A DNA stretch of 64,000 bases from Porodaedalea pini (taxonomy: Eukaryota; Basidiomycota; Agaricomycetes; Hymenochaetales; Hymenochaetaceae): contig NBAY01000029.1 in the NCBI GenBank assembly GCA_002794775.1, forward strand, positions 248,001 to 312,000, in the 5' to 3' direction. The notes beneath the pieces were generated by a model. It saw only the letters and a list, made by a program, of their open reading frames with translations. It ran no database searches and was not told where the DNA came from. The number at the start of each line of letters is the position of its first letter. Position 1 is the first letter of the stretch. Below, piece after piece: positions 22,789 through 35,469 of this stretch. A program made the translations under genes and the position numbers.

Positions 22789-24515
22789 TCTTAATATACA
22801 AATGCAGCCCCCTACTTTTACATAGCCACAAGCTGACTAAACTCGGACTTTGAATTGTTTGATGCTTCCTTTTTCCTTCTTCAGTCATCACATCACATGC
22901 TCCTGCTCCGGCCAGCTCTGAAACATTTGATGGCTCAAAGCGGCAACATGCAGATCATCACATGATGTCTGCACATGTGCACACATCCGTGAGCAGACCG
23001 GTCTGTAGCCTCAATCAACCCATTTCCCATATGAAAAAAAATTGTAAAAAATATGAAAAAAAAATCGCAAAAATCAGGGAAAACCATTATAATTAAATCA
23101 TGCTCTTCTCTCAAAAATTTTATGACTAAAAGTGGTAATTCCAAAGCAGCAGCATGCAAATCATCTTCAACCAATTTTATACTCTGAGCTCAAACAACTC
23201 ATTCCTCACATGAAAAAGTTAGGAAAAATGCAGGAAAAAAATAAGTCAGTTAGACAAATATTCTTCTATCTTCTTCATGTGTATTATAAAATAAATCTCA
23301 GTAGAAAATCAACCAATTGGAGTCCATTGAGAATTACTCTCAGAATATGTAAATCATTGGCCTGGCTCATGCTAGAGTATACATAGCACAACTCAGTATA
23401 AGTGCATATAAGCTTTGGATGAGTTGGGTAGTAAAGAGAATGTGAAAAGGGCATGAACTAAACATAATGTGCCAGACTCCAAAGGTCTGGAGGCTGCCAC
23501 TGAGTCTCAGACTTGGACTCCTCATAATTGTGGTACAGCTACATGGTTGTGTTAGACCATAAAAGATAAAGCACACTTGATGCAAGCACATCAATATGTC
23601 CATTTATTTTATGTCACTGCAGAAGGTATTAGTAGCTTTCTTACATGCAGGTACCCATAGTATTATATAGATAGTTGTACTCTGAAAAGCATACTTTTTC
23701 TGATGTTCTTCTTTATAGACCAAATTTTCATCACAATTTACTGAAGTATATTTTTCACAGATACAATTCTTCTCTCCTAATGGTACAGAAGCATAATACA
23801 GGCAGTGCAAAAAGGTCTTGCCCCATATTAAATTTATAGGGCAAGTTGAATCTCTCTTTTAGCCTTATTTTGAAATATATGTTAGAGCTCATTTCATCTC
23901 TTACACTACAGAGCATGGGTTCTCATACAGGATAGATAGTCTCTTCATGGAGGCTTACAAGCCTATAGAGTGTGAAGAAAAGATATGTTCTTCTGAGTGA
24001 GTTACAGACTAAACTTTGGTTCAGAGGAGTGATGCAATACTTTTTTTGCCTACTATATAGCCTTTTATGAATATAATATAAGGTGTCCTAACATAGTATC
24101 TATATTGTATAAAGAATATCCTTTCTATTTTAAATGGAGACATGAGAAGCAGGTATTATGCACTATGTCTCTCCATTGAAGGAGACTTATTCTATCTTCA
24201 AGTTCTCAACAACCAATATTGTACTTAGTGAGGTTTTGTTGTAAATAGAATGCCATACAATTCAGATTGCTTTCAAGCATGTGTATGTGAGATATATAGT
24301 TTTGCAATTGAAGAATCATGTGAACTAGGATGAAGCATTGTTCTAAGAGCTTAGACTGATGGCCAGCAAGGAACTTTGAATAGGTATAGCTTTTAGAGTG
24401 AGAAATTGCATTAATTAAATCTGAAGAAACAAGAAAACTCAGATTAAGTAATGCCTAAAAAACTCGGATTGATGGCCAGCGGAGTTCCCGGTGAAGCCAG
24501 GAACTCCAGGGCTGG
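22789..24515 (+). mobile_element. Helitron-like non-autonomous element, copy 1
   Basis: The 5' end is TCTTAATATACAAA preceded by A (22788). The 3' end is a hairpin (GGAGTTCCCGG, short loop, C-rich partner) at about 24481-24507, then eight bases ending in CTGG at 24512-24515. TC..CTRR with a 3' hairpin fits Helitrons, which insert between A and T. The next base is T, but that T is the first base of copy 2. The copy carries about 500 bases of filler (roughly 23550-24055) absent from the other two. No RepHel protein. Confidence 0.72.
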
Positions 24516-25855
24516 TCTTAATATACAAACGCAAAGGGCCACTTTTGACACAGCCACATGCTGACTAAATTCGGACTTTCAATTGTTTTGATGCTTCTTT
24601 TTTCCTTCTTTAGTTGTCTCACATGCTCCTGCTCTGGCCAGCCCTGAAACTTTTGATGGCTCAAAGCAGCAACATTGCAGATCATCACATGATGTCTGCA
24701 CATGTGCACACATCCATGAACAGACTGCTCTGTAGCCTTAATCAACTCATTACCCATACGAAAAAAAATTGTAAAAAATATGAAAAAAAATCGCAAAAAT
24801 GAAGGAAAATACTTTAATTAAATCATGCTTTTCTCTCAAAATTTTGATGCCTAAAAGTGGTAACTCCAAAGCAGCAGCATGCAAATCATCTACAATCAAT
24901 TTTATACTCTGAGCTCAAACAACTCATTCCTCACATGAAAAAGTTAGGAAAAATGCTGAAAAAAATAAGTCAATTAGAAAAATATTCTGCTATCTTCTCC
25001 ATATGTATTATAAAATAAATTTCAGTAGAAAATCAACCAATTGGAGTCCATTAAGAATTACTCTCAGAATATGTAAATCATTGACCTGGCTCATGCCAGA
25101 CTATACATAGCACAACTCAGTATAAGTGCATATAAGCTTTGGATGAGTTGGGCAGTAAAGAGAATGTGAAAAGGGCATGAACTGAACATAATGTGCCAGA
25201 CCCCATAGGTCTGGAGACTGCCACTGAGTCTCAGACTTAGACTCCTCATAATTGTAGTACAGCTACATGGTTGTGTTTCAGAGTTTGTGTCTTGGAATGT
25301 CAAACACTCAATACATCAGAGTCAAGTCATGATGTATAGGAAGTCAGCAACATGTTAGAAGTAGTGAGAATACTCTAGCAGGCCTACACCTATAACCTTT
25401 TATGAATATAATATAAGGTGTCCTAACATAGTATCTATATTGTATAAAGAATATCCTTTCTATTTTAAATAAAGACATGAGAAGCAGGTATTATGCACTA
25501 TGTTTCTCCATTGAAAGAGACTTACTCTATCTTCAGGTTCTCAACAACCAATATTGTACTTAGTGAGGTTTTGTTGTAAACAGAATGTCATACAATAAAA
25601 ATTTAGATTGCTTTCAAGCATGTGTATGTGAGATATATAAGTTTGCAATTGAAGAATCATGTGAACTAAGATGAAGCATTGTTCTAAGAGCTTAGACTGA
25701 TGGCCAGCAAGGAACTTTGAATAGGTATAGCTTTTAGAGCAAGAAATTGCATTAATTAAATCTGAAGAAACAAAAAAACTCAGATTAAGCAATGCCTAAA
25801 AAACTCGGATTGATGGCCAGCGGAGTTCCCAGCTTCGCCGGGAACTCCAGGGTGG
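24516..25855 (+). mobile_element. Helitron-like non-autonomous element, copy 2, head-to-tail with copy 1
   Basis: Starts at TCTTAATATACAAA immediately after CTGG of copy 1 and runs to a second hairpin (GGAGTTCCC..GGGAACTCC, 25822-25848) followed by AGGGTGG. The end is GTGG rather than CTGG (one base lost) and the next host base is A rather than T, so this 3' end may be slightly degraded. The interior aligns with copies 1 and 3. Direct abutment of two copies is the tandem arrangement expected from rolling-circle transposition. Confidence 0.72.
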
Positions 25856-26705
25856 AGGAAACGAGCAGCAACTGAACTCCAAGAAAGGGCTGATCGACGT
25901 ATTGCTGACACAGTTGTGTGCTTACGTATTTTATCATCTCGACGCGCTTGCTTTTGACTCCGCGATTCTGCCAGCGACTGCCAACGCCAAGGGCTTACCT
26001 ATTTGCGTGCCTGAGACATCAAGAAGGTGATTCTGAAAAATCTAACGCTCAGATATTACATCTCAAAGGAGTATACGGATGACGGATGCGAACTGGCCGC
26101 ACCCACGCTCAGACTCATTCAGGGATGCTGTGGAGAAGCAGACGGGTGAACAGGACAGCATGCTCAGAGCCAATGGAGGGCGGAAAGTCCGCATTCTGTA
26201 GACTTCGATCTCTGAGATTATAGCGATCATAATGCGATGACTTTGTCTACCTCATGCCCGACGACCTTCCATCGCTGTATCAAGACTATTTTTGGTACCT
26301 TATGTTTGGGAAGGTCAATCAATGAGGCTTGTAGCTATATCCATCGTGTCGTGGTCATTTTCAGCAGATTCTTCCAGCTCCAACGGTGTATTGATGACCT
26401 CGCGCTCCATGCATTCGAACGTCGTTCCGGACTGCGACTATACTGTTTGTCTTCAAGCTCGCTTCGTTCTTACGGAATCCCCAGACTACATATCATTCAA
26501 GGTCGCATCTCCTGTCATGCCGAACTACCGAGCACCTTCGACCGGCTTTGTATAATTGAAACTCGAGTCTAGTCCTAATGAAAAAGCAAATATCATGCGT
26601 TACGTGAAGTGAGAATGACAGGACGCCCAGTTCACTGCTTGCCAGCGCTTATCTCCCTCTGTCTGCCCCTCCCATCTACACCGCGTCACTGACAGTGGCT
26701 GAGCG
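25856..26705. other. Gene-free spacer
   Basis: Between the Helitron-like pair and the next gene. Short open frames only; no motif recognised. Confidence 0.4.
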
Positions 26706-28056
26706 ATGTCGACTGTCTCGTCATCCACGAGTTCTGCTGTGTTCGCTGTGCTTTTGGGACTACTATGCAGTGGTGGATTATCGGCAGCGCAAATATCTAG
26801 CAATGCGACATGTGTTCCTGGTCTCGATGTCGTGAGTACTTTCCTTGTTTAAGTACTTTATCTCAAGTGCTGATAATGGGCGTCGTACATATGGAGTTTA
26901 ACAATTCAAGGGGTCAGACACCGTGCTTAGTCGGCGCGTACTTGGGAGGAGCGTGCAATAACGGGCGTGAGTAGTTTCCTTGGATTACGCAAGTGCAGAC
27001 AATGCCATCCACTCATTTGCAAGCTCGGTAATTGTTTAGAATATAGCGTGAAAGGCCTATCAGTCGGGAGACACTACATCGGCCCTGATGCATCACATGC
27101 CACGCCCTGTCTGTGCAGTACGGTCATGTACGCTGTGATGAACGTGTGCGGCGCTTGCCAGAAGGCATCAGAAGTTGTCTCGTTCGTGGCTTAGTTTTGG
27201 ACCGTCTTATGAAGTATGTACACTCAACTGCTCCCCAAATTTCAGATGGAGCGCTTGGAGTGCATCATGTTCTGTGGTTTACGTTATGGAGTACGTTCTG
27301 GTATTGCTATATACTATTCACTTTGTTTGACATTGATTTCGTCCAGATTTCCCGCAGATATACCTATTGACACAGCGGTTCCTGCATGGGCGTATGAGAA
27401 CAACACAGTAACAAATTTCGACCCATAAGCCACACTCAATGGTCACGGCATGTCTTCCTTTGTTCATATACCAAAGCTTAGCTAATATGTTGTCGTCGTA
27501 GGACCCGAGTCGTCAGCGATGTTTCTCCCGCCCACGACCTCGTTCCGCGCTTCTCCGACTTCGACGGAGAGTTCTCAGGAGGATACGGCCAGGCCAAGCA
27601 GTGCTGGACGAATTGCAGGGGAAGTCATTGCCGGCCTTGCCGGCCTGGCTCTTATCTGTGGTGCCTTGGTGTTCTTTCTAAGATGCCGAAGAAGATCGTA
27701 TGCGCATGTCAAGGTGATAGTCGACGAAGACGATTCCGCGCCTCACCCTTTCATCTTCCCTTCCCGCGAATCTCCAGACCTTGCCAGTGTAAGGCATTCA
27801 ACCTCAACATACTCGTCAACAATGGTGACGATCAATACAGAGTTGCTAAGGGCCACTGTATGCCTGATTTCCTCATCTATTCCGTATTATCTTACCTTTC
27901 CTTGGCTATTCTACAGGATGGCCCAGCGACATTCATCATTGCTCCTCAGCTTGATGTGACCGAGACTGGATCAGACAATGCTCGAATTCCTCAGCGTCCC
28001 GGCGCTTTACCACTAAGCAAGGCTGAACGCGGGTCGTATCGCTGGTCGCCTGAGGT
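26706..28056 (+). pseudogene. Secreted/TM protein gene of a common agaricomycete type, interrupted in its last codons
   Basis: Exon 1 (26706-26831) encodes a signal peptide (AVFAVLLGLLCSGGLSAAQ). The next exon reads FNNSRGQTPCLVGAYLGGAC, then YSVKGLSVGRHYIGPDASHA, PCLCSTVMYAVMNVCGACQ, then IPIDTAVPAWAYENNTVTNF. A Ser/Thr-rich stalk, a TM helix (GLAGLALICGALVFFL), an RCRRRS stop-transfer and a cytoplasmic tail ending SPEV follow. The ectodomain with paired Cys plus stalk and TM is a frequent agaricomycete architecture of unknown role. One frame change near 27183 and a donor reading ATAAGC instead of GTAAGC near 27426 suggest decay. The 12.9-kb element sits inside the codons for Pro-Glu-Val; the original stop TGA is at 40932-40934 beyond it. 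Confidence 0.68.
28049..28056. repeat. 8-base target-site duplication, left copy (CCTGAGGT)
   Basis: CCTGAGGT at 28049-28056 directly precedes the element end CACTTCAGG. The identical octamer follows the other end at 40923-40930. Confidence 0.88.
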
Positions 28057-28126
28057 CACTTCAGGCTACCCCTCTGAGCAGACCAAGTAGGTCTATTCGT
28101 ACACACAACTAATTGACCATTTAGGT

Positions 28127-28345
28127 ATTGAGCCTGGGCGTGCCCAATCCGCTGGGCACTCCCAGTGGGTGCGGGTTGGGTGTGCCCAATTTTTTTTACT
28201 GTGGGAAAGTTGGGTGCACCCAGATCATTTGGGCACTCCCAACTGGGCCTGCCCAGTTTTTGGGCACACCCAGTGGGAGTGCCCTGGGAGTGCCCAGATA
28301 TGTCACTGTCACTGACTGTCTGGGGGACTTTTGGGCACACCCAAT
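28127..28345. repeat. Subterminal TGGGC/GCCCA-rich block (left arm)
   Basis: Dense alternation of TGGGCAC, GTGCCCA, TGGGAGTGCCC and TGGGCACACCCA, forming many short self-complementary pairs near the element end. Mirrored at about 40634-40852. Confidence 0.65.
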
Positions 28346-29235
28346 TTGTTTTTGCCATAAAATCTAGGGGCTTTATAAATGTTGTATTTTATTGTTTTTG
28401 ATCCTACAATTTAGTGATCTTGCTATTGACCATTGGCATGAATTGAATTTTGGTCAAGATTAGTCTGCATCAGACAGGAAAGAATGCTGAGCATGCTAGA
28501 CACACAGGACAAAAAGATATTTGTTGCTATTAGAAAGACTAAGATAATAAAAATAATAGAGATAGTATTGAACAGTTCTATATACTGTAAGACAAATGGA
28601 GAAATAGGGAAATTGTACAGCAGTATGAGAGAAATGAAAATAAATATGAGTCAGCTAAAAGTGTAATGACTACTTAAGAAATCATTAATGATATTCTAAC
28701 ATTAAACATTGGGAATCAAGCTCCAGCATTCTAACTATATTAGAGAGATTATATGTCATAGGCTCTATGAGAAGTTCTAACTAGAGTGACATAGCTGCAC
28801 TGGACACTTAAGTAGAGCAATTGAAAACTGAACAAGTGCAAAGGTCTGATACATTAGGATTAGTTTGAATGCCCAAGTAGAATAGAGAGTATAAACTAAG
28901 AGGGAAACTGAGATAGAAATGTAGAAAGAGTGTAAGCCCACTAGAGCATTCTTATCATTTCTAACATGTTGCTGACCTTCTGAACATCATAACATAACTT
29001 TGAGATACTAAGCATCTAACACTCTGAGATACACAAAGTATCAATACAGTGTAAAATCCTAGGATGAAGAGAACAAGAAAGGGAAGAGATTTGAAGTTAA
29101 AATGAAAGAGAGACTTGAAAGCAGTCAGACTTGAGCTGTGCTCAAATATCAGGCCTGGACTACTAAGCTTAAAAGATTAGATATGACTAGTTGACTGTAT
29201 CTAAATCTTTTACAGGTACCTAGTTGAGTATACTC

Positions 29236-29795
29236 AGTATACCCAACTATTTGGGAGTGCCCAATTATCTGGGGGTGCCCAATTGGGCACACCCAACTAT
29301 CTGGGGGTGCCCAGTTGGGAGTGCCCAATTATCTGGGGGTGCCCAGTTGGGCACACCCAACTATCTGGGGGGGCCCAGTTGGGAGTGCCCAACTATCTGG
29401 GGGTGCCCAGTTGGGAGTGCCCAATTATCTGGGGGTGCCCAATTGGGCACACCCAACTATCTGGGGGGGCCCAGTTGGGTGCGCCCAACTATCTGGGGGT
29501 GCCCAGTTGGGAGTGCCCAACTATCTGGGGGTGCCCAATTGGGCACACCCAACTATCTTGGGGGGCCCAGTTGGGTGCGCCCAACTATCTGGGGGTGCCC
29601 AGTTGGGCGTGCCCAACTATCTGGGAGTGCCCAGTTGGGCACACCCAATTATCTGGGGGTGCCCAACTGGGTGCACCCAACTATCTGGGGGTGCCCAACT
29701 GGGTGCACCCAATTATCTAGGGGTGCCCAGTTAGGTACATCCAATTATCTGGAGGTGTCCAGTTAGGTACACCCAAATGTCTGAGAGTACCTAGC
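29236..29795. repeat. Minisatellite with self-complementary unit (left arm)
   Basis: About 17 units of 31-32 bases, each of the form CTGGGGGTGCCC then AATTGGGCACACCCAACTAT with small variations. The core GTGCCCAATTGGGCAC is a perfect palindrome. The array stays open in three plus-strand frames because the unit length is close to a multiple of three, but I regard these frames as non-coding. Confidence 0.85.
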
Positions 29796-31057
29796 TATAT
29801 AAGGTCTTTTTTGATTCCTGCCTTAGAATCATTTTTTAAAATGCAAAAAATCATTATGTCATGAAAATTAAATAAGTCTAGAATGGAAGCCTTAATAATT
29901 CTATAGATAATTTCTCAAGCATTTTGTTCTAGACTCTGCATCTTGGCAGCTTTGCTCTGAAGACAAATCAATACACTACAATCATTGACCCGACACCAGA
30001 GCTTCCACAAGATTAAGGACAAGAAAGCATAAAACTTCATTTTGAAGAGATTACCACCCTGCTCCTCAATAGTGCTCTGTATCTTCTCAATTGCATGCTC
30101 AAGACACTCAATTGCTGCATACCGCAAACTCAAAATAAGTATAGAGTGAGACAATTACAACAAACACAGCGCACATTGTCAGTAGCATTTGTACCCAGCA
30201 CATAGAGAGGCAGTGAAATGAGCTTTGCCTTGATAGGTACCACCTCAGTGCTCACCACCTCACCTGTCTGATAATATCAATGCCCATGTCCATATAGCAC
30301 ATTAACTCAATGTCTGCATGCAGCTTGATTGGCTACAGTAGTTGGCCACCACATGATCATCACCATCAGCTGTGCGAATGTTGCCAGTAACAGCAAGTTC
30401 AACAGCATTGTGAAGACCTTCTCCAGCTCCATCAGTATGAGCTTGAATGCATCATACAGATGGCCATATGTCTTGCCTAGCAGCCACCATCACTATTTCC
30501 TTCTTGTCCTCACCTGTTGCCTCCAGTTTTGCAGGTGTGGTGCTGGACTGGCCCTCAGAGATCTCCTCTGACAAAAGTTTGGATGCAACATGTCATAATA
30601 TGGATGCAACCATCTTCTCTTCACATTTTGTAATGTCCTCCAGTGATACACAACACTTACTCAGATCAAAGTATCCTTCAAGGATAACAAATGAATGACT
30701 GAGACTGATACAACAGATACAACAAGAGACAGACCCTTCCCCTTGTCCACATGTAGGATGACAATGATCTCTTTCCTTCCAACACAGATCAGCCTTTGAA
30801 TTGAACAAGTTCACCTGCAAGAAAGCTCTGAGAGTAGAATCATCCCCTTGATGTTGTCACATTCAACCTGTATATATCATGAATGACAGTCAGTATTAAG
30901 TCACATCGGCCTCTGACCCGACACTCAAGCCCAAGTTGGACAAATAGTTCAAATCTGTACTCCATGCGGGACTCCACACACCATTAGTACTGTTATTGAA
31001 GTTATAGCTATAATGATAGCTACATGACACCACACACAGTATCTCAAGCATTGGTTC

Positions 31058-31790
31058 ACCAAGTGAGAGTGGCAAGTACAAAAAGCACACTGTCAGCTCT
31101 TCAAGTGGGACAGGCATCGGGTCAGACGACAATGGTGTCTGACGGAAAGCGGAAAAAGCAATGTTCGTTGTGCACTGAGTGCCGCGTGCTGGTGAGCTGC
31201 AATGATCGTGAGAGGGCGGCACACTCCGCACGGCTGCGCCATCTGGCAGCGTAGCAGCACACCTGAGCTCTGTTCGCGAACCCTGCCTTTGTCTGCGTAC
31301 GGCCAAATTCCGGACTATTTGCATCGGACAAGGGTGGACTCGGGAAGTGCATCGCGTCGCGTGCTGCAGATTGTTGGCAGTGAACCAAATGCGATTGTTG
31401 ATTCACCAAGTGAGAGCGGCGAGTACGACAGGCAGAATGTCAGTTTTTTGAGCGGAACGGGCATCGGTCAGACAACAATGGTGTCTGTGATGCAAGCGCG
31501 GAAGAAAGGAATGTTTGCTGTGCACTGAGCGCCGCAATGACCGCGAGAGGTGGACCAACAAACGAGAACGGCAACGATCCTGGGGATCAATAGTGGGGCA
31601 GCACGCTCCGCACGGCCGCATCACCTGGCAGCGTCGCAGCATGTCTGAGGTACTCCGTTTGCCATCCCTGCCTTTGTCTGCGCGCGGCCAGACTTCAGAC
31701 TTGCGCCTGCATCTGGCAAGGGTGGACTCGGGAAGTGCCCCGCGTTTGTGCACTGCAGAAACCGGAGACGATCCAAATGCATTCGTACCC
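31058..31790 (-). repeat. Two diverged tandem copies of a ~360-base segment (left arm)
   Basis: Both copies carry TTCACCAAGTGAGAG, CAATGGTGTCTG, TGTGCACTGAG, CCTGCCTTTGTCTGCG and AGGGTGGACTCGGGAAGTGC in the same order. They lie just 3' of the cyclin coding fragment and may be its duplicated C-terminal or downstream region. Mirrored at about 37190-37922. Confidence 0.65.
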
Positions 31791-31844
31791 TCGCTTTTCG
31801 TGCGTTGCATGTTGCGTGACTTCTCTTCCTGCGGCAGCGTAGTG

Positions 31845-33220
31845 CTCTTGCCGACCCAGAGACACCACCCTAGGGCATCGCCCAATGCGCGTTAGCAGCG
31901 TTCAACCACGCGTGATGGGACCGGAGAGCTTTGCCCATGCTCGATTCAAATAGCATCGATCCTGTAAGAATCTTGATACCACAACGAGTGCGGCGACGAA
32001 AGTGCGCCGCGGGCGAAGAAGCGGCGATGACAGAGGTGACAGCGGCGTGAACGGTTTTCCAAGGATCTTACGACGCTTGTCGTTAGACTGCCCTTGAGTC
32101 TGCATCTGCTGAGTTAATGGAAGCGAAGTGTCCATATGGTAGACTGTCGGCACGCGCGATGTGTCGGAGGGGTCCATTGACGTCAGCTCTGTCGGAAGAC
32201 CGCAGGGGTTGGACGTGTCCGAAGAGGTATTTGCCTTTGACGAGAGAGACGCCTCGCCTTCCCTCTTATCCAACTCCGGCTCGCCCCGAGCTCCCGTGCT
32301 GATCTTCTCCTTCTCCGCGAGCCCCGTCACCTTCCCCCGCACCACCCCGATGTAGCAGAGCGCCGACTGCAGGACGCTACGTCTCGTGCGTGAACGGCGA
32401 GGCGAGTGCGATGCAGTGCGTATGCGACGAAGTGCGCAAGCGTATTCGGTATCACTGGTGCCCCTCCTGATCCTGCCGTTGCGGTAGCGGGGGAACGCGA
32501 GACGACTGCGGTCGAGGACGATGTGGAAGAGGTGGAGGACGACGGAGGAAGGATCTCGGGGCAGTCGAAGGTATGGCTGACGAAGCGCGCGCAGAGCTTG
32601 CTGATGTCTTCGTGCCCGTAGTAAGTGTCGACTGCCGGTGGGGGTGCTGCCGGCGCGGGGTGGTGCGAGTGGTGTGCGCGCGGGACTGCCGATGACTGTT
32701 TTTTTGTCGAGCGTTTTCGGCGCGGTCGGAGGGAAAAAAAAGTGATAGAGAAAAAGACACCGATCAACAGCCGCTCATCACTCAAGTATCAGAGATCGGG
32801 GGGAAAGAGGGGGGATGCTTACAGAACTCGAGGTAGACGCTGCGGCAGCGGCGGACGCAGAAGACGATTTCGCAGGTGGAGGCGGGGCGTACGTCGCGCG
32901 GTGCACGCGCCGGAAGGGCGAGTGGTTCGAGCTGGCACTCGACGGTGATATCGAATGCGGATGCGGATGGGGGTGGGGATGGCGCGGGGCGTGGACGGTG
33001 GCCATATTCGCTGCAGCGGGCTCTCTGGCTCTGGACGTTGACGAGCGTCTGTGAGCGTCGAAGGACAGGTGGAGTTGATGCGTGAGAAGAGGTCGCTGCG
33101 AATGTTTTGATCGGAACGAGATCCTTCTCGGACACAACGGTTGCGTCGCGTTCGCCGGACCGCTCAATGAGAAGGGCGGATGGGAAAACGGCTGACGTCG
33201 ATGTTGAAGCGTGTGGATCG
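31845..33220 (-). pseudogene. Captured Pcl/Pho80-type cyclin fragment (left arm)
   Basis: Mirror of the copy at 35760-37135; see that entry for the motifs. The same frame breaks are present, so the damage predates formation of the arms or has been homogenised between them. Confidence 0.75.
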
Positions 33221-33279
33221 TCAAGGGGGGCAGGAGGAAGAGGCGAGGAACACGTGCTGCGTGAACAGGGCGAGGGAAG

Positions 33280-33510
33280 TTGAACCACACCAGTGCGGCA
33301 GAGACGGAGGGAAGAGTGACCAGCAGAAAGGAGCACCCTGCTTCATCGGGAAGCCCTGCTTGTCGTTTCCGCCAGAGACGCGGAAGACGTAGCCCTTGAA
33401 CTCATCACCGAGCAAGTCGCTGGGGACACCTGGGACATCTTCTTGCCGTGGAAAATGCGGTAACGACGCTCATCGTCGATGTTGATCGTCTTTTGCTGGC
33501 CCATCGCCAG
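33280..33510 (-). pseudogene. RPS6: Captured ribosomal protein eS6 fragment (left arm)
   Basis: Mirror of the copy at 35470-35700. Confidence 0.8.
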
Positions 33511-34337
33511 GTCAGCGATGTCGACACTTCATGGCCGGTGGTGTCTTGAGGAGCTCGTCGTGTTCTGTCCCTTCAGGCAAGCAAAAAAAATGATGAAAAG
33601 TAATTATTAGTATATTCAAATAGTTTTTATGATTATTTTTTTTGCTTACCTTGAGTGTGTGGCTGGTGGGACAGCCGTGCTCGTCGTCGATGGTGAAGAC
33701 GAAACGACACGAACAACGACGACGCGTTGGTTGTGTTGCCTGATTTGGCTGATCGCCGCGTCTCAAACAAGCAATCAAAGCATTCCGATTCTTTCGGAAA
33801 TCTCAAAAGTCTCAGCTGTTGGCCTCAGACAAATTCTACGGACGCGTTTAAAAATACAAAAAAATATGGAATAGTTTTATTATGTATGTATCTATAGCAT
33901 AGCTAAGAATTACGCATCCAACGCGTTTTTTTATGGAGTCATAAATACAACAGTAATCTTGACATGCAGCACCAGGCCTCCAGAAGCATACACAAAAGTA
34001 CAATATACCCTGAAAGGCCTGACACATATTCTATCATGAATTAAGTGATACATTGTGTATGTATGCAAGGTTTCAAGCCAATCAGACAAGAACTGACTTC
34101 ATGATAGAGAAGGAGGTGGTTTCATGAGATCTTCTGAATCTGAGTGTTTTGTATATCCTGTTCCCAGTTTTTACTTTGAGGGCATATAAAATATTGAGCA
34201 TATTTAGGGATATCGTTTTTATGTCTCTGTAAATTTACAGGTATCCAGCCTCAGTGGTTGGAGCTGGGGGAATTGCAAAACATCGAAAATCTTGGGTTTA
34301 AGAGGTTCAGAGAAAGCATATATTCATGTTGTTGCTT

Positions 34338-34642
34338 TATTCCAAACTTCAGGAAGCTCTATAAAATAGATATTAGTACTTTATATGACTACAATAAATG
34401 TAATCAGGTGCTAGATCTCGGAGTTAGAGGAAAGTTCTGAAGGGGGAGAGGAAATACATGCAAAACTGCTCTGTGTTTCTTGGATTTGCGTCGAGTTTCA
34501 CAAAACATGAACTGCATCACCTCTCATTTCACTCCCCATTCCCAACTTTTCCCTCACCCACAAAACTAAGGGTTGGATATCTTTCTTGGACCATACTTAA
34601 ATACAAATAACTAAATTTGTTGAGCTTCTCATACTTTGAACC
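34338..34642. other. 305-base central spacer of the giant inverted repeat
   Basis: The only unpaired part of the element. No ORF of note, no recognisable transposase. A hairpin transcript through the element would have this as its loop. Confidence 0.7.
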
Positions 34643-35469
34643 AAGCAACAACATGAATATATGCTTTCTCTGAACCTCTTAAACCCAAGATTTTCGATGT
34701 TTTGCAATTCCCCCAGCTCCAACCACTGAGGCTGGATACCTGTAAATTTACAGAGACATAAAAACGATATCCCTAAATATGCTCAATATTTTATATGCCC
34801 TCAAAGTAAAAACTGGGAACAGGATATACAAAACACTCAGATTCAGAAGATCTCATGAAACCACCTCCTTCTCTATCATGAAGTCAGTTCTTGTCTGATT
34901 GGCTTGAAACCTTGCATACATACACAATGTATCACTTAATTCATGATAGAATATGTGTCAGGCCTTTCAGGGTATATTGTACTTTTGTGTATGCTTCTGG
35001 AGGCCTGGTGCTGCATGTCAAGATTACTGTTGTATTTATGACTCCATAAAAAAACGCGTTGGATGCGTAATTCTTAGCTATGCTATAGATACATACATAA
35101 TAAAACTATTCCATATTTTTTTGTATTTTTAAACGCGTCCGTAGAATTTGTCTGAGGCCAACAGCTGAGACTTTTGAGATTTCCGAAAGAATCGGAATGC
35201 TTTGATTGCTTGTTTGAGACGCGGCGATCAGCCAAATCAGGCAACACAACCAACGCGTCGTCGTTGTTCGTGTCGTTTCGTCTTCACCATCGACGACGAG
35301 CACGGCTGTCCCACCAGCCACACACTCAAGGTAAGCAAAAAAAATAATCATAAAAACTATTTGAATATACTAATAATTACTTTTCATCATTTTTTTTGCT
35401 TGCCTGAAGGGACAGAACACGACGAGCTCCTCAAGACACCACCGGCCATGAAGTGTCGACATCGCTGAC

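Larger units (their letters stand above)
28057..34337 (+). repeat. Left 6.28-kb arm of the giant inverted repeat
   Basis: From the outside inward: 33 bases that read on as an extension of the interrupted gene's frame, a TGGGC/GCCCA-rich block, AT-rich filler, the minisatellite, AT-rich filler with unrecognised coding-like scraps (29915-30820), a two-copy tandem block, the cyclin fragment and the eS6 fragment (both on the minus strand), then AT-rich sequence to the spacer. Confidence 0.9.

Noticed and set aside
29224..29766. Long open frames with YLGVP / PTIWGCP-type repeats read as a repeat protein
   Set aside because: They exist in three overlapping frames of a minisatellite and differ between arms by a frameshift; no start context or codon bias supports translation.
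29915..30820. Coding-like scraps in the arms as a transposase
   Set aside because: No DDE/D or zinc-finger motif; short, interrupted, and AT-rich. Could be very old gene remains.
32782..33336. Overlapping 170- and 184-residue frames in the arms as separate proteins
   Set aside because: They are alternative frames of the Ser/Pro-rich N-terminal part of the cyclin fragment and the eS6 fragment; GC-rich sequence gives long frames by chance.
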